Numbered from the stretch's first letter, positions 25,508-33,169 are shown. The stretch: 47,657 nucleotides of DNA from Actinospica durhamensis (GCF_018139695.1 NZ_JAGSOG010000034.1:1-47657), one strand, 5' to 3'. Notes: generated by a model not told the origin, from the letters alone. Numbers and translations: made by a program.

Positions 25508-26035
25508 TCACTCGGCGAGCAGTTCGTCGACCGTCGCCTCACCTTCACGGTACCGGCGGGCGAGCTCTGCGGCATAAGCGTCGACCACTTGCTGCACGGT
25601 GCGGCGCAGCGCGGAGATCTCCCGTTCGTGCCGGCTGAGCCGGTCGGCCACCTCGTGCAGCCGGACGGCGGGGCAGGAGGCGAGGTCGGGCACGTCCAGG
25701 TCGCCCAGCGAGGCCTCCATGGCCAGCCGGTACTCCCCGACCCGGCCCGGGTCTATCGGCTGGTAGCGGGCGGAGACATGGCGCGGCGCGCTGTGGTCGG
25801 CCAGGATCTCGATCAGCCGCCCGATCAGCGGGCTCGAGTCCCCGTCGGCGCGGGCCGTGAGCTCCGCCGCGATTATGTCGATCCGGCCGTGCAACAGCCG
25901 GCGCAGGTAGGACAGATCCGCCTCTTCGGCGATGGCCTCGGCACGGGCGGCGCGCAGCTGCGCCGTGACGAGGCCGCGCAGGTCCAGATCCGCGGACAGC
26001 ACGCGGTCCAGCCTGCGCTCGGTGTGGGCCGTCAT
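25508..26035 (-). CDS. rsiG: RsiG-type c-di-GMP-responsive anti-sigma factor
   Basis: In Streptomyces, RsiG sequesters the sporulation sigma factor WhiG when bound to c-di-GMP through two copies of E(X)3S(X)2R(X)3Q(X)3D, one per coiled-coil helix. In this 175-residue protein the second copy is complete: Glu137, Ser141, Arg144, Gln148, Asp152. The first is Glu38, Ser42, Arg45, His49, Asp53, with His where Gln is expected. No whiG is in the window. ATG 26035 is chosen as the first Met before the conserved helix; the frame is open further upstream. It overlaps the asparaginase gene if that begins at GTG 25511. Confidence 0.82.
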   Translation of the reverse strand: MTAHTERRLDRVLSADLDLRGLVTAQLRAARAEAIAEEADLSYLRRLLHGRIDIIAAELTARADGDSSPLIGRLIEILADHSAPRHVSARYQPIDPGRVGEYRLAMEASLGDLDVPDLASCPAVRLHEVADRLSRHEREISALRRTVQQVVDAYAAELARRYREGEATVDELLAE

Positions 26036-26196
26036 CGCGGCAGGCCGCCTTCCCCCGGGATTTCCCAGACTCCTGACATGGCTGCATCGTGCCACGCCGC
26101 TCGCGCGCGCGGCCCCATGACAGACGACTGTCACCCGATAAGACGAGCGCACTGTGCAATTTGCACGCCTCTCGTCCTACCAGCGACCCGCGCAGG

Positions 26197-27195
26197 TCAG
26201 CCGTGCCGACGCAGCCGTTCGCGCGCGGTGCCGCCGGCGTCCGGGGGGACGACGACCTCCTGTCCGGCGGGTACGCCGTCGGCCTCGAGCGTCGCCTCGA
26301 CCGGCACCGACCGCTTGACCACGGCCAGCGCGATCGGGCCGAGCTCGTAGTGGCGGGCCGAACTGGTCACCGTGCCGACCTCGCGGCCGTCGTGCACCAC
26401 GGCCGAGCCGTGCGGGGGCAGGTGCTCCTCGGTGCCGTCGAGGTGCAGCAGCACCAGCCGGCGCGGCGGGTGCCCGAGGTTCTCCACCCGGGCCACCGTC
26501 TCCTGGCCGCGGTAGCAGCCCTTGTTCAGGTGCACGGCCGAGTCCAGCCAGCCGAGCTCGTGCGGGATCGTGCGCGGGTCCACCTCGAGCCCGGCCCGGG
26601 GCCGGTGCGCGGCGATCCGCAGCGCCTCGTAGGCCCACACGCCCGCCGGGTGCCCGTGCGTACGGCCGTACGCCCCGAGTTCGGCGCGCGGCAGGAACAG
26701 CTCGCGTCCGGTGCCGTCGGGCAGTTCGCGCACCAGGACCACGGCGGCCTCGGCCGAGCGGGTCGGGCCGGCCTCGAACACCACCGCGTACTGGTCGGTG
26801 ACGTCGACCGGCTCCACGTCGAGCATGAAGCGCATCTTCGTCAGGAAGGCCGCGAACTGCTCGGCGGTGCCCGGCTCGACGTGGGCCCACACCGCCTCGC
26901 CGTCGTCCACGAGGTAGAGGGCGTGCTCGATCCGGCCGTTCGGGTCGAGCAGCAGCGTCTCGGTCGCGGTGTGCGGGGCGAGTTCGCTCAGGTACTGCGT
27001 CGTGAGGGTGTGCAGCAGGGAGAGCCGGTCGGTGCCGCCGATGCGCAGGACGCCGCGGTTCGACAGGTCCACGAAGCCGCGCCCGGCGACGAGTTCGCGC
27101 TGTTCGACGTGCGGGTTGCCGTAGTGGGCGGCCACGCCTTCGTCGGGGGCCTCGGCCGCTACGGCGCCGGGCAGGTCGAGCAGGGGGGAACGCAT
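26197..27195 (-). CDS. ygfZ: YgfZ/GcvT folate-binding protein
   Basis: The 332-residue protein has the YgfZ signature KGCYRGQE (residues 225-232) and a GcvT-like tetrahydrofolate-binding fold (VDLSNRGVLRIGGTDRLSLLHTLTT near the start). YgfZ supports repair or assembly of certain iron-sulfur enzymes. ATG 27195 has GGAGGG 11 bases upstream; the frame extends further but without a better start. It follows the Fur-family gene by 7 bases, so the two probably share a transcript. Confidence 0.92.
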   Translation of the reverse strand: MRSPLLDLPGAVAAEAPDEGVAAHYGNPHVEQRELVAGRGFVDLSNRGVLRIGGTDRLSLLHTLTTQYLSELAPHTATETLLLDPNGRIEHALYLVDDGEAVWAHVEPGTAEQFAAFLTKMRFMLDVEPVDVTDQYAVVFEAGPTRSAEAAVVLVRELPDGTGRELFLPRAELGAYGRTHGHPAGVWAYEALRIAAHRPRAGLEVDPRTIPHELGWLDSAVHLNKGCYRGQETVARVENLGHPPRRLVLLHLDGTEEHLPPHGSAVVHDGREVGTVTSSARHYELGPIALAVVKRSVPVEATLEADGVPAGQEVVVPPDAGGTARERLRRHG

Positions 27196-27202
27196 GTCCG
27201 GA

Positions 27203-27751
27203 TCAACCCTCCAGGGCGACGCCGTTGTTCCCGCGGTCACCCTCGTGCTCATCGTCGGAATCGGAGTGCTCGCCCGGCGTGTGCTGCCCGTGCCCGTCCG
27301 CGGCGTCCGCAGCCCGGCATTCGGCGCAGCGGCCGTAGAGCGCGAAGTGCGCGATGTCGGTTTCGAAGCCGAGGTCCGCGCGCAGTTGGGCGATCAACGT
27401 CGAGGCGCAGTCGGAGGGGGACTCGAGGATCCGGCCGCAGGACCCGCAGACCAGGTGCAGATGCTCGCGCTCGTGCGCGGCGTGGTAGATCGGCGCGCCG
27501 TGGCCGAGGTGGGTGTGCGAGACCAGGCCGAGCTCCTCGAGCAGCTCGAGGGTGCGGTAGACCGTGGAGAGGTTGACCGAGCTGGCCGTGCGCTGGACCT
27601 CGGCGCAGATGGCGTCCGGCGTGGCGTGCTCGAGCACGGCGACGGCGCCGAGGACGAGCTGGCGCGCGGGCGTGAGCCGGTAACCCTTGGACCGCAGTTG
27701 GTCGCTCAGGTCGGAGGGCACGGAAGCGGCCGAGCCGCCGGTGGTCGCCAC
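27203..27751 (-). CDS. Fur-family metalloregulator with His/Asp-rich tail
   Basis: The 182-residue regulator has the Fur winged helix (GYRLTPARQLVL, SSVNLSTVYRTLELL) and metal sites in HEREHLHLVCGSCG plus a second Cys pair (GRCAECRA). Closest by position and style is the nickel regulator Nur of Streptomyces, but Fur or Zur cannot be excluded. The last 25 to 30 residues are an unusual His/Asp/Glu-rich extension (DGHGQHTPGEHSDSDDEHEG) that may bind metal. No Shine-Dalgarno is seen; a TACAGT -10-like hexamer (27758-27763) ends 6 bases before GTG 27751, so the mRNA may be leaderless. Confidence 0.9.
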   Translation of the reverse strand: MATTGGSAASVPSDLSDQLRSKGYRLTPARQLVLGAVAVLEHATPDAICAEVQRTASSVNLSTVYRTLELLEELGLVSHTHLGHGAPIYHAAHEREHLHLVCGSCGRILESPSDCASTLIAQLRADLGFETDIAHFALYGRCAECRAADAADGHGQHTPGEHSDSDDEHEGDRGNNGVALEG

Positions 27752-27853
27752 AGGCCAACTGTACGCCGTACCCCGGGACCGCCTCGCGCTCGTCCAAAGA
27801 CGCCGGCGTACGGCGTGCGGCGGCGGCCCGGCGACGCGCCGAGGCCGGTCGGC

Positions 27854-28354
27854 CTAGTTCACCCGCTTGAGCTGCGCGGCGAGGTGGTTCTGCATGCCGT
27901 GGCCCATCGCCGCCATGTCGAAGGTCCAGTACAGGTCGCCCTTGACCAGCCCGTAGAGCCGGCTGCCGGCGGAGTACTCCTTGGACGTGGCGGTACGTAC
28001 GACCGCGTCGGTGTTCAGCTCGATCTTGCCGCTGTCCACGCTGCCGACCCAGATCTCGACGATGCCGGTCGGGTGGGTGAGCACGACCTCGAGCTGCTTG
28101 TCCTCCTGCGGCCGCCAGTAGCCGTGCTCGCGCGCGAGCGGGCGCAGCTTCTCGCCGTCCTCGTCGATGAGCCAGGACTTGGACTCGTAGTCGAGGAAGG
28201 TCTTGCCCGGCGTGTAGCTGAAGACGACTTCCTGGCCGAAGCGAAAGTCCTCGATGGTCGGGTACTGGCCCAGACCCACCCCGGCCCACTCGCCGATCAG
28301 GAACGAGACCGGGTAGAGCGCAGGGTCGAGGTCCTGCGGAATCTCGAAGGGCAT
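27854..28354 (-). CDS. FABP-family nitrobindin-like heme protein
   Basis: The 166-residue beta-barrel protein carries the diagnostic GxWxGxG motif (IGEWAGVGLGQYPTI, about residues 20-34) and the C-terminal GMQNHLAAQLKRV, which includes a candidate heme-ligating His. Nitrobindins and related THAP4 domains bind heme and isomerise peroxynitrite. The start ATG 28354 is one base after the stop of the 32-residue membrane peptide gene, so translation is probably coupled. Confidence 0.88.
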   Translation of the reverse strand: MPFEIPQDLDPALYPVSFLIGEWAGVGLGQYPTIEDFRFGQEVVFSYTPGKTFLDYESKSWLIDEDGEKLRPLAREHGYWRPQEDKQLEVVLTHPTGIVEIWVGSVDSGKIELNTDAVVRTATSKEYSAGSRLYGLVKGDLYWTFDMAAMGHGMQNHLAAQLKRVN

Positions 28355-28355
28355 G

Positions 28356-28454
28356 TCAGCTCTGGCCCTTGAACAGCTTGACCACGACGTAGCCCGCGAA
28401 CCAGAGGACCGCGACGAACATCACCACGAGTAGGGCGGTGAAGAAATTGTCCAT
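28356..28454 (-). CDS. 32-residue single-helix membrane peptide
   Basis: This short frame has ATG 28454 and GAGGAG 9 bases upstream. It encodes Met-Asp-Asn-Phe-Phe, then one hydrophobic helix (TALLVVMFVAVLWFAGYVVV) and a Lys-containing tail KLFKGQS. Its stop is one base before the nitrobindin-like start, so it probably leads that transcript. The good ribosome-binding site, the clean membrane segment and the tight coupling argue that it is a real gene. I do not know a family name; an assembly or anchoring role for its partner is conjecture. Confidence 0.65.
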   Translation of the reverse strand: MDNFFTALLVVMFVAVLWFAGYVVVKLFKGQS

Positions 28455-28545
28455 TGTGTAGCGCTCCTCGGCGTCTCAGGCCGGCCGGGGGGTCGAGTGG
28501 GCCCGGTCGGTTTTCGGCGGCTCAAGTCTAATACCGTGAACGCTC

Positions 28546-28911
28546 ATGACGACCAGAAACCTCGTTATCAAGGTCACGTCCGGAGCCGACGCCCCCGAAC
28601 GGTGCGCTCAGGCGTTCACGGTCGCGGCGGTCGCGGCGGCGTCCGGGGCGCGCGTGTCGCTCTGGCTGACCGGGGAGTCCTCGTGGTTCGCGCTGCCGGG
28701 CCGGGCCGAGGAGTTCGAACTGCCGCACTCCGCGCCGCTGCCCGACCTGATCGAGGCGATCACCGCGACCGGCACGATCACCCTGTGCACGCAGTGCGCG
28801 GCGCGCCGGGAGATCACCGAGGAAATGCTCCGCCCGGGGGTACGCATCGCCGGGGCCCAGGCGTTCGTGGCCGAGGTGCTCGAGGACGGGACGCAGGCGC
28901 TGGTCTACTGA
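28546..28911 (+). CDS. DsrE/DsrF-like family protein
   Basis: The 121-residue protein has the DsrE-like alpha-beta pattern (LVIKVTSGADAPERCAQAFTVAAVAAASG, LWLTGESSW) and Cys residues in TLCTQCAARREI where the sulfur-acceptor Cys of related proteins lies. These proteins often handle sulfur relay or unknown small ligands. It is followed by a strong terminator and then convergent sulfur genes. ATG 28546 is unambiguous. Confidence 0.8.
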   Translation: MTTRNLVIKVTSGADAPERCAQAFTVAAVAAASGARVSLWLTGESSWFALPGRAEEFELPHSAPLPDLIEAITATGTITLCTQCAARREITEEMLRPGVRIAGAQAFVAEVLEDGTQALVY

Positions 28912-28948
28912 GCGGTCCGTCGCGACGCGGCTCACGCGGCCGCGAGGA

Positions 28949-28987
28949 CCCGAGGCCCCCGGCGGACGAACCGCCGGGGGCCTCGGG
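28949..28987. terminator. Bidirectional terminator hairpin
   Basis: A 17-base-pair perfect stem (28949-28965 with 28971-28987) surrounds a 5-base loop between the convergent DsrE-like gene and the sseA/DUF1416 operon. Confidence 0.82.
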
Positions 28988-29016
28988 TGGGAGCTGCGCT
29001 GAGAAGACGGCGCGGA

Positions 29017-29307
29017 TCAGACCGCGATCGCGACCTCGTGCACCTGGCCCTGGGTGGCCACCACGGCGCGGTCGGCGCTGCCGCCGGGGACCAGCGCGCG
29101 CAGGGTCCAGCTGCCGGGCGCCGCGAAGAAGCGGAAGGCGCCGGTGGCGGAGGTCGGGACCTCGGCGGTGAACTCGCCGTCGGCGTTGAGCAGGCGGACG
29201 TAGCCGGTCACGGGCACGCCGTCCTTGCTCACCGTCCCCTCGATCACGGTTTCCTTGGACACGTCGATCCCCTCTCGGGACAGGCCGCCGGTGGTGGCGC
29301 CGCACAT
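29017..29307 (-). CDS. DUF1416 family protein (SseC-like)
   Basis: The 96-residue protein begins MCGATTGGLSREG, then a compact beta-sandwich-like domain (VIEGTVSKDGVPVTGYVRLL, FRFFAAPGSWTLRAL). This is the DUF1416 family, which follows sseA/cysA in actinobacteria; the N-terminal Cys motif is conserved. The molecular function is unknown, probably in thiosulfate or sulfur-carrier metabolism by association. AAGGAG lies 9 bases upstream of ATG 29307. Confidence 0.88.
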   Translation of the reverse strand: MCGATTGGLSREGIDVSKETVIEGTVSKDGVPVTGYVRLLNADGEFTAEVPTSATGAFRFFAAPGSWTLRALVPGGSADRAVVATQGQVHEVAIAV

Positions 29308-29346
29308 ATCAGTACTCTCCTTCTGCTGATCGGTCGGGCGCGGGAC

Positions 29347-30180
29347 TCAGGCGCCGAGCTCGATCGGCACGCCCACGAGCGAGCCGTACTCGGTCCACGA
29401 GCCGTCGTAGTTCTTCACGTTCGACTGGCCGAGCAGCTCGTGCAGCACGAACCAGGTGTGCGCGGAGCGCTCGCCGATGCGGCAGTACGCGATGGTGTCC
29501 TTGGCCAGGTCGACGCCCTCGCCCTCGTACAGGGCGGTGAGCTCCTCGTCCGACTTGAAGGTGCCGTCGTCGTTCGCGGCCTTGGACCACGGGATGTTCT
29601 TGGCGCTCGGCACGTGGCCGGGGCGCTGCGACTGCTCCTGCGGCAGGTGGGCCGGGGCCAGCAGCTTGCCGGAGAACTCGTCGGGGCTGCGCACGTCGAC
29701 CAGGTTGGTCACGTTGATCGAGGCCACGACCTCGTCGCGGAACGCGCGGATGGCAGAGTCCTGCTCCTGCGCGGTGTACGCGGTGGCCTCGCGGCCGGGC
29801 ACCTCGGCGACGAGGTCGCGGGAGTCGAGCTCCCACTTCTTGCGGCCGCCGTCGAGCAGCTTGACGTCCTGGTGGCCGTAGAGCTTGAAGTACCAGTAGG
29901 CGTAGGACGCGAACCAGTTGTTGTTGCCGCCGTAGAGCACGACGGTGGTGTCGTTGCCGATGCCTCGCTCCGAGAGCAGGGCCTCGAACTGCTCCTTGTT
30001 GACGAAGTCGCGCCGAACCGGGTCCTGCAGGTCGCGCTTCCAGTCGATCCGGATGGCGTTGCGGATGTGGTTCTTCTCGTACGCGCTGGTGTCCTCGTCC
30101 ACTTCCACGACGGCCACCTTCGGGTCGTCGAGGTGCGCCTCGACCCAGTCGGCGTCGACCAAGACGTCGTTGCGGCTCAT
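29347..30180 (-). CDS. sseA: Thiosulfate sulfurtransferase (rhodanese) SseA/CysA
   Basis: The 277-residue enzyme has two rhodanese domains. The first contains HIRNAIRIDWKRDLQDP and VVLYGGNNNWFA. The second carries the catalytic Cys233 in the loop YCRIGERSAHTW. It moves sulfur from thiosulfate to acceptors. ATG 30180 has AGGAG 6 bases upstream. The transcript begins with a Cys-containing leader peptide 158 bases upstream, so expression is likely controlled by cysteine supply. Confidence 0.94.
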   Translation of the reverse strand: MSRNDVLVDADWVEAHLDDPKVAVVEVDEDTSAYEKNHIRNAIRIDWKRDLQDPVRRDFVNKEQFEALLSERGIGNDTTVVLYGGNNNWFASYAYWYFKLYGHQDVKLLDGGRKKWELDSRDLVAEVPGREATAYTAQEQDSAIRAFRDEVVASINVTNLVDVRSPDEFSGKLLAPAHLPQEQSQRPGHVPSAKNIPWSKAANDDGTFKSDEELTALYEGEGVDLAKDTIAYCRIGERSAHTWFVLHELLGQSNVKNYDGSWTEYGSLVGVPIELGA

Positions 30181-30337
30181 ATGAGTCTCCTGATGATCAC
30201 GGTGTGTGAATGGTGCGGGCTCGGCCGGGGGACGGCCGCGGCTTTGCTGCTTCTTGACGATCGCTTGGGCGAAGGGCCCGATCAGGCTCGGAGAGCGGCC
30301 GTCTGCCCTGGAGCGGGGCGCGGCGAAGCGGCCTGGA

Positions 30338-30418
30338 TCAGGCCGGGAGACACAGGCAGGTGGCGACGCGACACAGGTCGACTGCGCGCCGCTTGGTGAG
30401 CTCTGCCTGGGGCCTCAT
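30338..30418 (-). CDS. Cysteine-containing leader peptide upstream of sseA
   Basis: A 26-codon frame begins at ATG 30418 and ends with TGA at 30338-30340. It contains TKRRAVDLCRVATCLC, with Cys at positions 16, 21 and 23. It resembles the short putative leader peptides found upstream of sulfur genes in actinobacteria. Ribosome stalling at Cys codons when cysteine is scarce could control sseA. A short hairpin (GGCCTG, GAT, CAGGCC) overlaps its stop, and 9-bp inverted arms lie at 30231-30239 and 30295-30303 between the peptide and sseA. The -10 hexamer is 7 bases upstream, so the peptide mRNA looks leaderless. Confidence 0.78.
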   Translation of the reverse strand: MRPQAELTKRRAVDLCRVATCLCLPA

Positions 30419-30425
30419 GGCCTCG

Positions 30426-30455
30426 ATACTAGGGACGCACCCGGCGGGCTGTCAC
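30426..30455 (-). promoter_or_regulatory. Predicted promoter of the leader peptide and sseA
   Basis: On the minus strand, GTGACA (30450-30455) and TAGTAT (30426-30431) are separated by 18 bases. This is close to the main vegetative sigma consensus. Transcription would begin at or next to the leader-peptide ATG at 30418. Confidence 0.6.
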
Positions 30456-30470
30456 GAACATCTCGTTCTA

Positions 30471-30486
30471 TGAGACGGTAGTCTCA
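30471..30486. promoter_or_regulatory. Inverted-repeat site upstream of the sseA promoter
   Basis: TGAGAC and GTCTCA flank GGTA as perfect arms. The site ends 15 bases upstream of the -35 element, a usual place for an activator. The form is loosely like the GAC/GTC-armed sites of actinobacterial sulfur regulators, but I cannot name the protein. Confidence 0.45.
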
Positions 30487-30514
30487 CATCCGAAACATTA
30501 CGCATAGGCCGTGC

Positions 30515-31339
30515 TCAGCTGCCGGAGATGCCGCTCTTGCTCAGGTTCACCTGATGCCCCTGGGCCGAAACCACCACGGCCGTGGAGGTGTAGTCCAGAC
30601 CGGTGAGGTCGATGTCGAACGGCAGCGTGGACAGGTCGTATTTGACGTCGATGTCCGGGTTGAAGCCGAGGTCCGCGAGCGAGCTGCTGACCTGGCCGGA
30701 GCGCAGTTCGAGCGTGTGCGAGCCCACCAGCGTGACGGACAGGTCGAGCGAGATGTCCGTGCCGCCGAGCAGCTGGCCGATCGCGCTCGGGGCCGAGACG
30801 GTGGCCTTGAGCTGGTTTTTTCCGGCGGAGGTGACGGTGGCGGTGCCGAGCTGCACGCCGTCGATGGTCAGGTACTTGGAGAGCACCGCGGCCACGTCGG
30901 TGTAGTCGATGGTGGCCGTGGCGTTCAGGGTGTCCACCTCGGCGCCGTTGAACGCGCCGTTGACGTGCACGCCGTAGAGGTCGGCGTGCAGGTTGGAGAT
31001 GGTCAGGCCGTTCGCGTCGAGGCCGTGGATGTCGACCGTGGCGTGCCCGAAGTGGCGGGCGGCGACCTGGGTGAGGAAGGGGAAGCCGGCGATGCTCACG
31101 CTCGGCTTCTGTTTCAGATTCTGAGACGACTGGATCCGGCTGGCGAGCTGGTCCTCCGCCACGAGCAGCCCGATCCGGTCCACTCCGACGAGCACCGCGA
31201 TCAGCACCAGCAGAGCGATCAGCCAGCGTCGCCCGCGCCGGCGCGTTCGGCGCACGGGCAGGGCGAGGGTCTTGTCGTTGTTGTCGGCCCCGGGCTGCTC
31301 CCCGCCCGGGTACTGCATGGGCATCGTCGGCTCAGTCAC
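30515..31339 (-). CDS. DUF2993 (LmeA-like) membrane-anchored protein
   Basis: The 274-residue protein has a short cytosolic Pro/Gly part, a basic stretch (RRTRRRGRR), one membrane helix (WLIALLVLIAVLVGVDRIGLLVA) and an extracytoplasmic DUF2993 domain (SVSIAGFPFLTQVAARHF, LHADLYGVHVNG). LmeA in mycobacteria takes part in lipomannan maturation; whether this organism makes such lipoglycans is unknown. The start GTG 31339 is weakly supported and ATG at 31324 or 31318 is possible. Confidence 0.82.
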   Translation of the reverse strand: MTEPTMPMQYPGGEQPGADNNDKTLALPVRRTRRRGRRWLIALLVLIAVLVGVDRIGLLVAEDQLASRIQSSQNLKQKPSVSIAGFPFLTQVAARHFGHATVDIHGLDANGLTISNLHADLYGVHVNGAFNGAEVDTLNATATIDYTDVAAVLSKYLTIDGVQLGTATVTSAGKNQLKATVSAPSAIGQLLGGTDISLDLSVTLVGSHTLELRSGQVSSSLADLGFNPDIDVKYDLSTLPFDIDLTGLDYTSTAVVVSAQGHQVNLSKSGISGS

Positions 31340-31520
31340 CCGATCAGCCTAGACCGGACACGGATTGAAGGGGCGCGGCGCGCGCCGGGCGATGGGGGTG
31401 CGGGAGCGAACGGCGCGCGGACGGCCCAGGTCCGAGCCGGGGCGGCGAAGCCGGAACAGACCTCGGCGCACCGGCGAAGCAGCGGACCGGCAGACGGGCA
31501 GTCCGGCAGACCGACAGACC

Positions 31521-32897
31521 TCAGTGGAACATCGCCGTGGCGAACAGGGCGCCGATCGCGGCCAGGCCGACCGGCAGGGTCTGCGAGGCGACCCGGACCG
31601 AGCCGCGCAGTTCGCCCTCGGCCGCCATCCGGTCGAGTGCGCCCGCTCCGGCGGCCGCGGCCAGGGCGGCGACGGCGCCGCCGATGGCGCCCGCCTTCAG
31701 TCCGCCGGAGGCGGAGAACGAGGTGGCCGCCAGAGCGCCGACGGCGGCGCCCGGGATCAGCGCGGCGAAGACGCCGCGGACCGGCTCGCGCCCGAGCAGC
31801 GCGCAGCAGAGCACTCCTATCGCGGCCGCCGAGGCGCAGGCGGCGGTCAGGCCGGTGTCCAGGCGGGCGGCCACCACGAAGGCTGCGGGCAGGGTGGCGA
31901 ACAGTGCCCCGCCGACCGCGACCGCGAGCGCGGTGATCCGCTCGCCCTCGCCGACCGCCGGGCCCCGGCGCAGCGTCTGATCCGTGGCCAGCAGCAGGAA
32001 TCCGACGCCGAGCGCGGCCGGGATGCCGATCTGGTCCTGATCCCCCGTCAGCCGGAACGCCGCGACGCTCGCGGCCCAGCCGGTCAGCGTCGTGAGCACG
32101 ATCGCGCGCCGGTCGCCGCGGCCGTTGCGGCCGAGCCCGGCGGCGAGCTGCCAGCCGTAGGCGATGCCGAACTGGACCAGGGCGACCACGACCACCACGG
32201 CCGCGGACGAGGCGAGCGCGGCCACGGCGAGTATCGCGCCGAGGCCGGCCGCGCCGAACGCGCCACGACCCGGGCTCGCGGCCTTGGCGGCGGCCTTGGC
32301 GGGCGCCGCGGCCGGGCGGGCGCGCTCCGGGGCCTCGAGCGCCTCCGCGGCGCCCGACGGGCCTGACGCGGCGTCACGACCGCGCCCGGCACGCTGATCC
32401 GGGACGTCCCACGCGTCGGGTTCGCCGGCCTGGCCATAACCCTCGTGCCCGTCGTAGCCCTCGTACTCCTCCTCCACGGCCGGAACCCGGCGCCGCGAGC
32501 CGCGGCCGGGCGCCGGCGAGGGGGCCGGAGCGGCGCCCGCGTCCCCGCCGGGGCCGTGGCCCTCGTACTCCTGCAGCGGCGAGACGCCGAGCCGGGCCTC
32601 GTCCCAGGCCTGTTGCTCCCAGCCCATGCCGGACATGGCCCACTGCGGATCGGCCGGGCCGGGCTCGGCCGGGTACGTCTCCTGATACTCCTGGTAGCCG
32701 GGCTCCTGGTACTCCCGGTACTCCGCGTACTCCTGGTGTTCCCGGTATTCGACGTACTGTTCGCCGCCGTATCCGGGCCCCTCGCCCTGACCCTGCTGCG
32801 GGTACTGGCCGTACTGCGGCTGCCCGGGCTGCCCATAGGGGTCGTATTGCCCGTACGGGTCGTAGGGTTCGTAAGGTTCCTGGGATCCGTAACTCAC
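31521..32897 (-). CDS. Tyr/Glu/Gly-rich N terminus fused to a multispanning membrane domain
   Basis: The 458-residue product has two parts. Residues 1 to about 215 are disordered and rich in Tyr, Glu, Gln, Pro and Gly, with EYxE-like repeats (HQEYAEYREYQEPGYQEYQE). The C-terminal part has about nine to ten hydrophobic helices and resembles unnamed Streptomyces membrane proteins near glnR. GTG 32897 has GGGAGG about 6 bases upstream and lies 2 bases after the MoaD-like stop. Function is unknown. Confidence 0.72.
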   Translation of the reverse strand: MSYGSQEPYEPYDPYGQYDPYGQPGQPQYGQYPQQGQGEGPGYGGEQYVEYREHQEYAEYREYQEPGYQEYQETYPAEPGPADPQWAMSGMGWEQQAWDEARLGVSPLQEYEGHGPGGDAGAAPAPSPAPGRGSRRRVPAVEEEYEGYDGHEGYGQAGEPDAWDVPDQRAGRGRDAASGPSGAAEALEAPERARPAAAPAKAAAKAASPGRGAFGAAGLGAILAVAALASSAAVVVVVALVQFGIAYGWQLAAGLGRNGRGDRRAIVLTTLTGWAASVAAFRLTGDQDQIGIPAALGVGFLLLATDQTLRRGPAVGEGERITALAVAVGGALFATLPAAFVVAARLDTGLTAACASAAAIGVLCCALLGREPVRGVFAALIPGAAVGALAATSFSASGGLKAGAIGGAVAALAAAAGAGALDRMAAEGELRGSVRVASQTLPVGLAAIGALFATAMFH

Positions 32898-32899
32898 GC

Positions 32900-33169
32900 T
32901 CAGCCTCCCGCGAAGGGCGGCAGGATCTCCACCACCGAGTCCTCGTGCAGCGCGACTGTGCCCGGGTCGGCCCGCCCCACCTGCATCCCGTCCACCAGCA
33001 CCGAGCAGCGCGCGAGCACCCGCAGCAGCTGCGCTCCGCCGCCGTCCGGCCCGCCCCGGCGCTCCACCGCCTCGGCCAGGGCCGCGCCGAGCGTGGCCGC
33101 CGCGACCGGCTCCTCGGCCGTGCCCGCGGCCTCGCGCGCGGCCGCCCAGAAGCGCAGTGTCGCTGTCAC
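32900..33169 (-). CDS. MoaD/ThiS-family sulfur carrier protein
   Basis: The 89-residue beta-grasp protein ends in the Gly-Gly tail (VVEILPPFAGG) needed for adenylation and thiocarboxylation. The start TATLRFWAAAREAAGT is typical of MoaD. It would donate sulfur for molybdopterin, or another cofactor, after activation by an E1-like enzyme. No moa genes are nearby, so the partner pathway is open. The start is GTG 33169, with the membrane protein gene 2 bases downstream. Confidence 0.85.
   Translation of the reverse strand: MTATLRFWAAAREAAGTAEEPVAAATLGAALAEAVERRGGPDGGGAQLLRVLARCSVLVDGMQVGRADPGTVALHEDSVVEILPPFAGG

Noticed and set aside
30181-30337. tRNA or riboswitch between the leader peptide and sseA
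   Set aside because: No cloverleaf or known riboswitch core is visible; the repeats fit an attenuator better.
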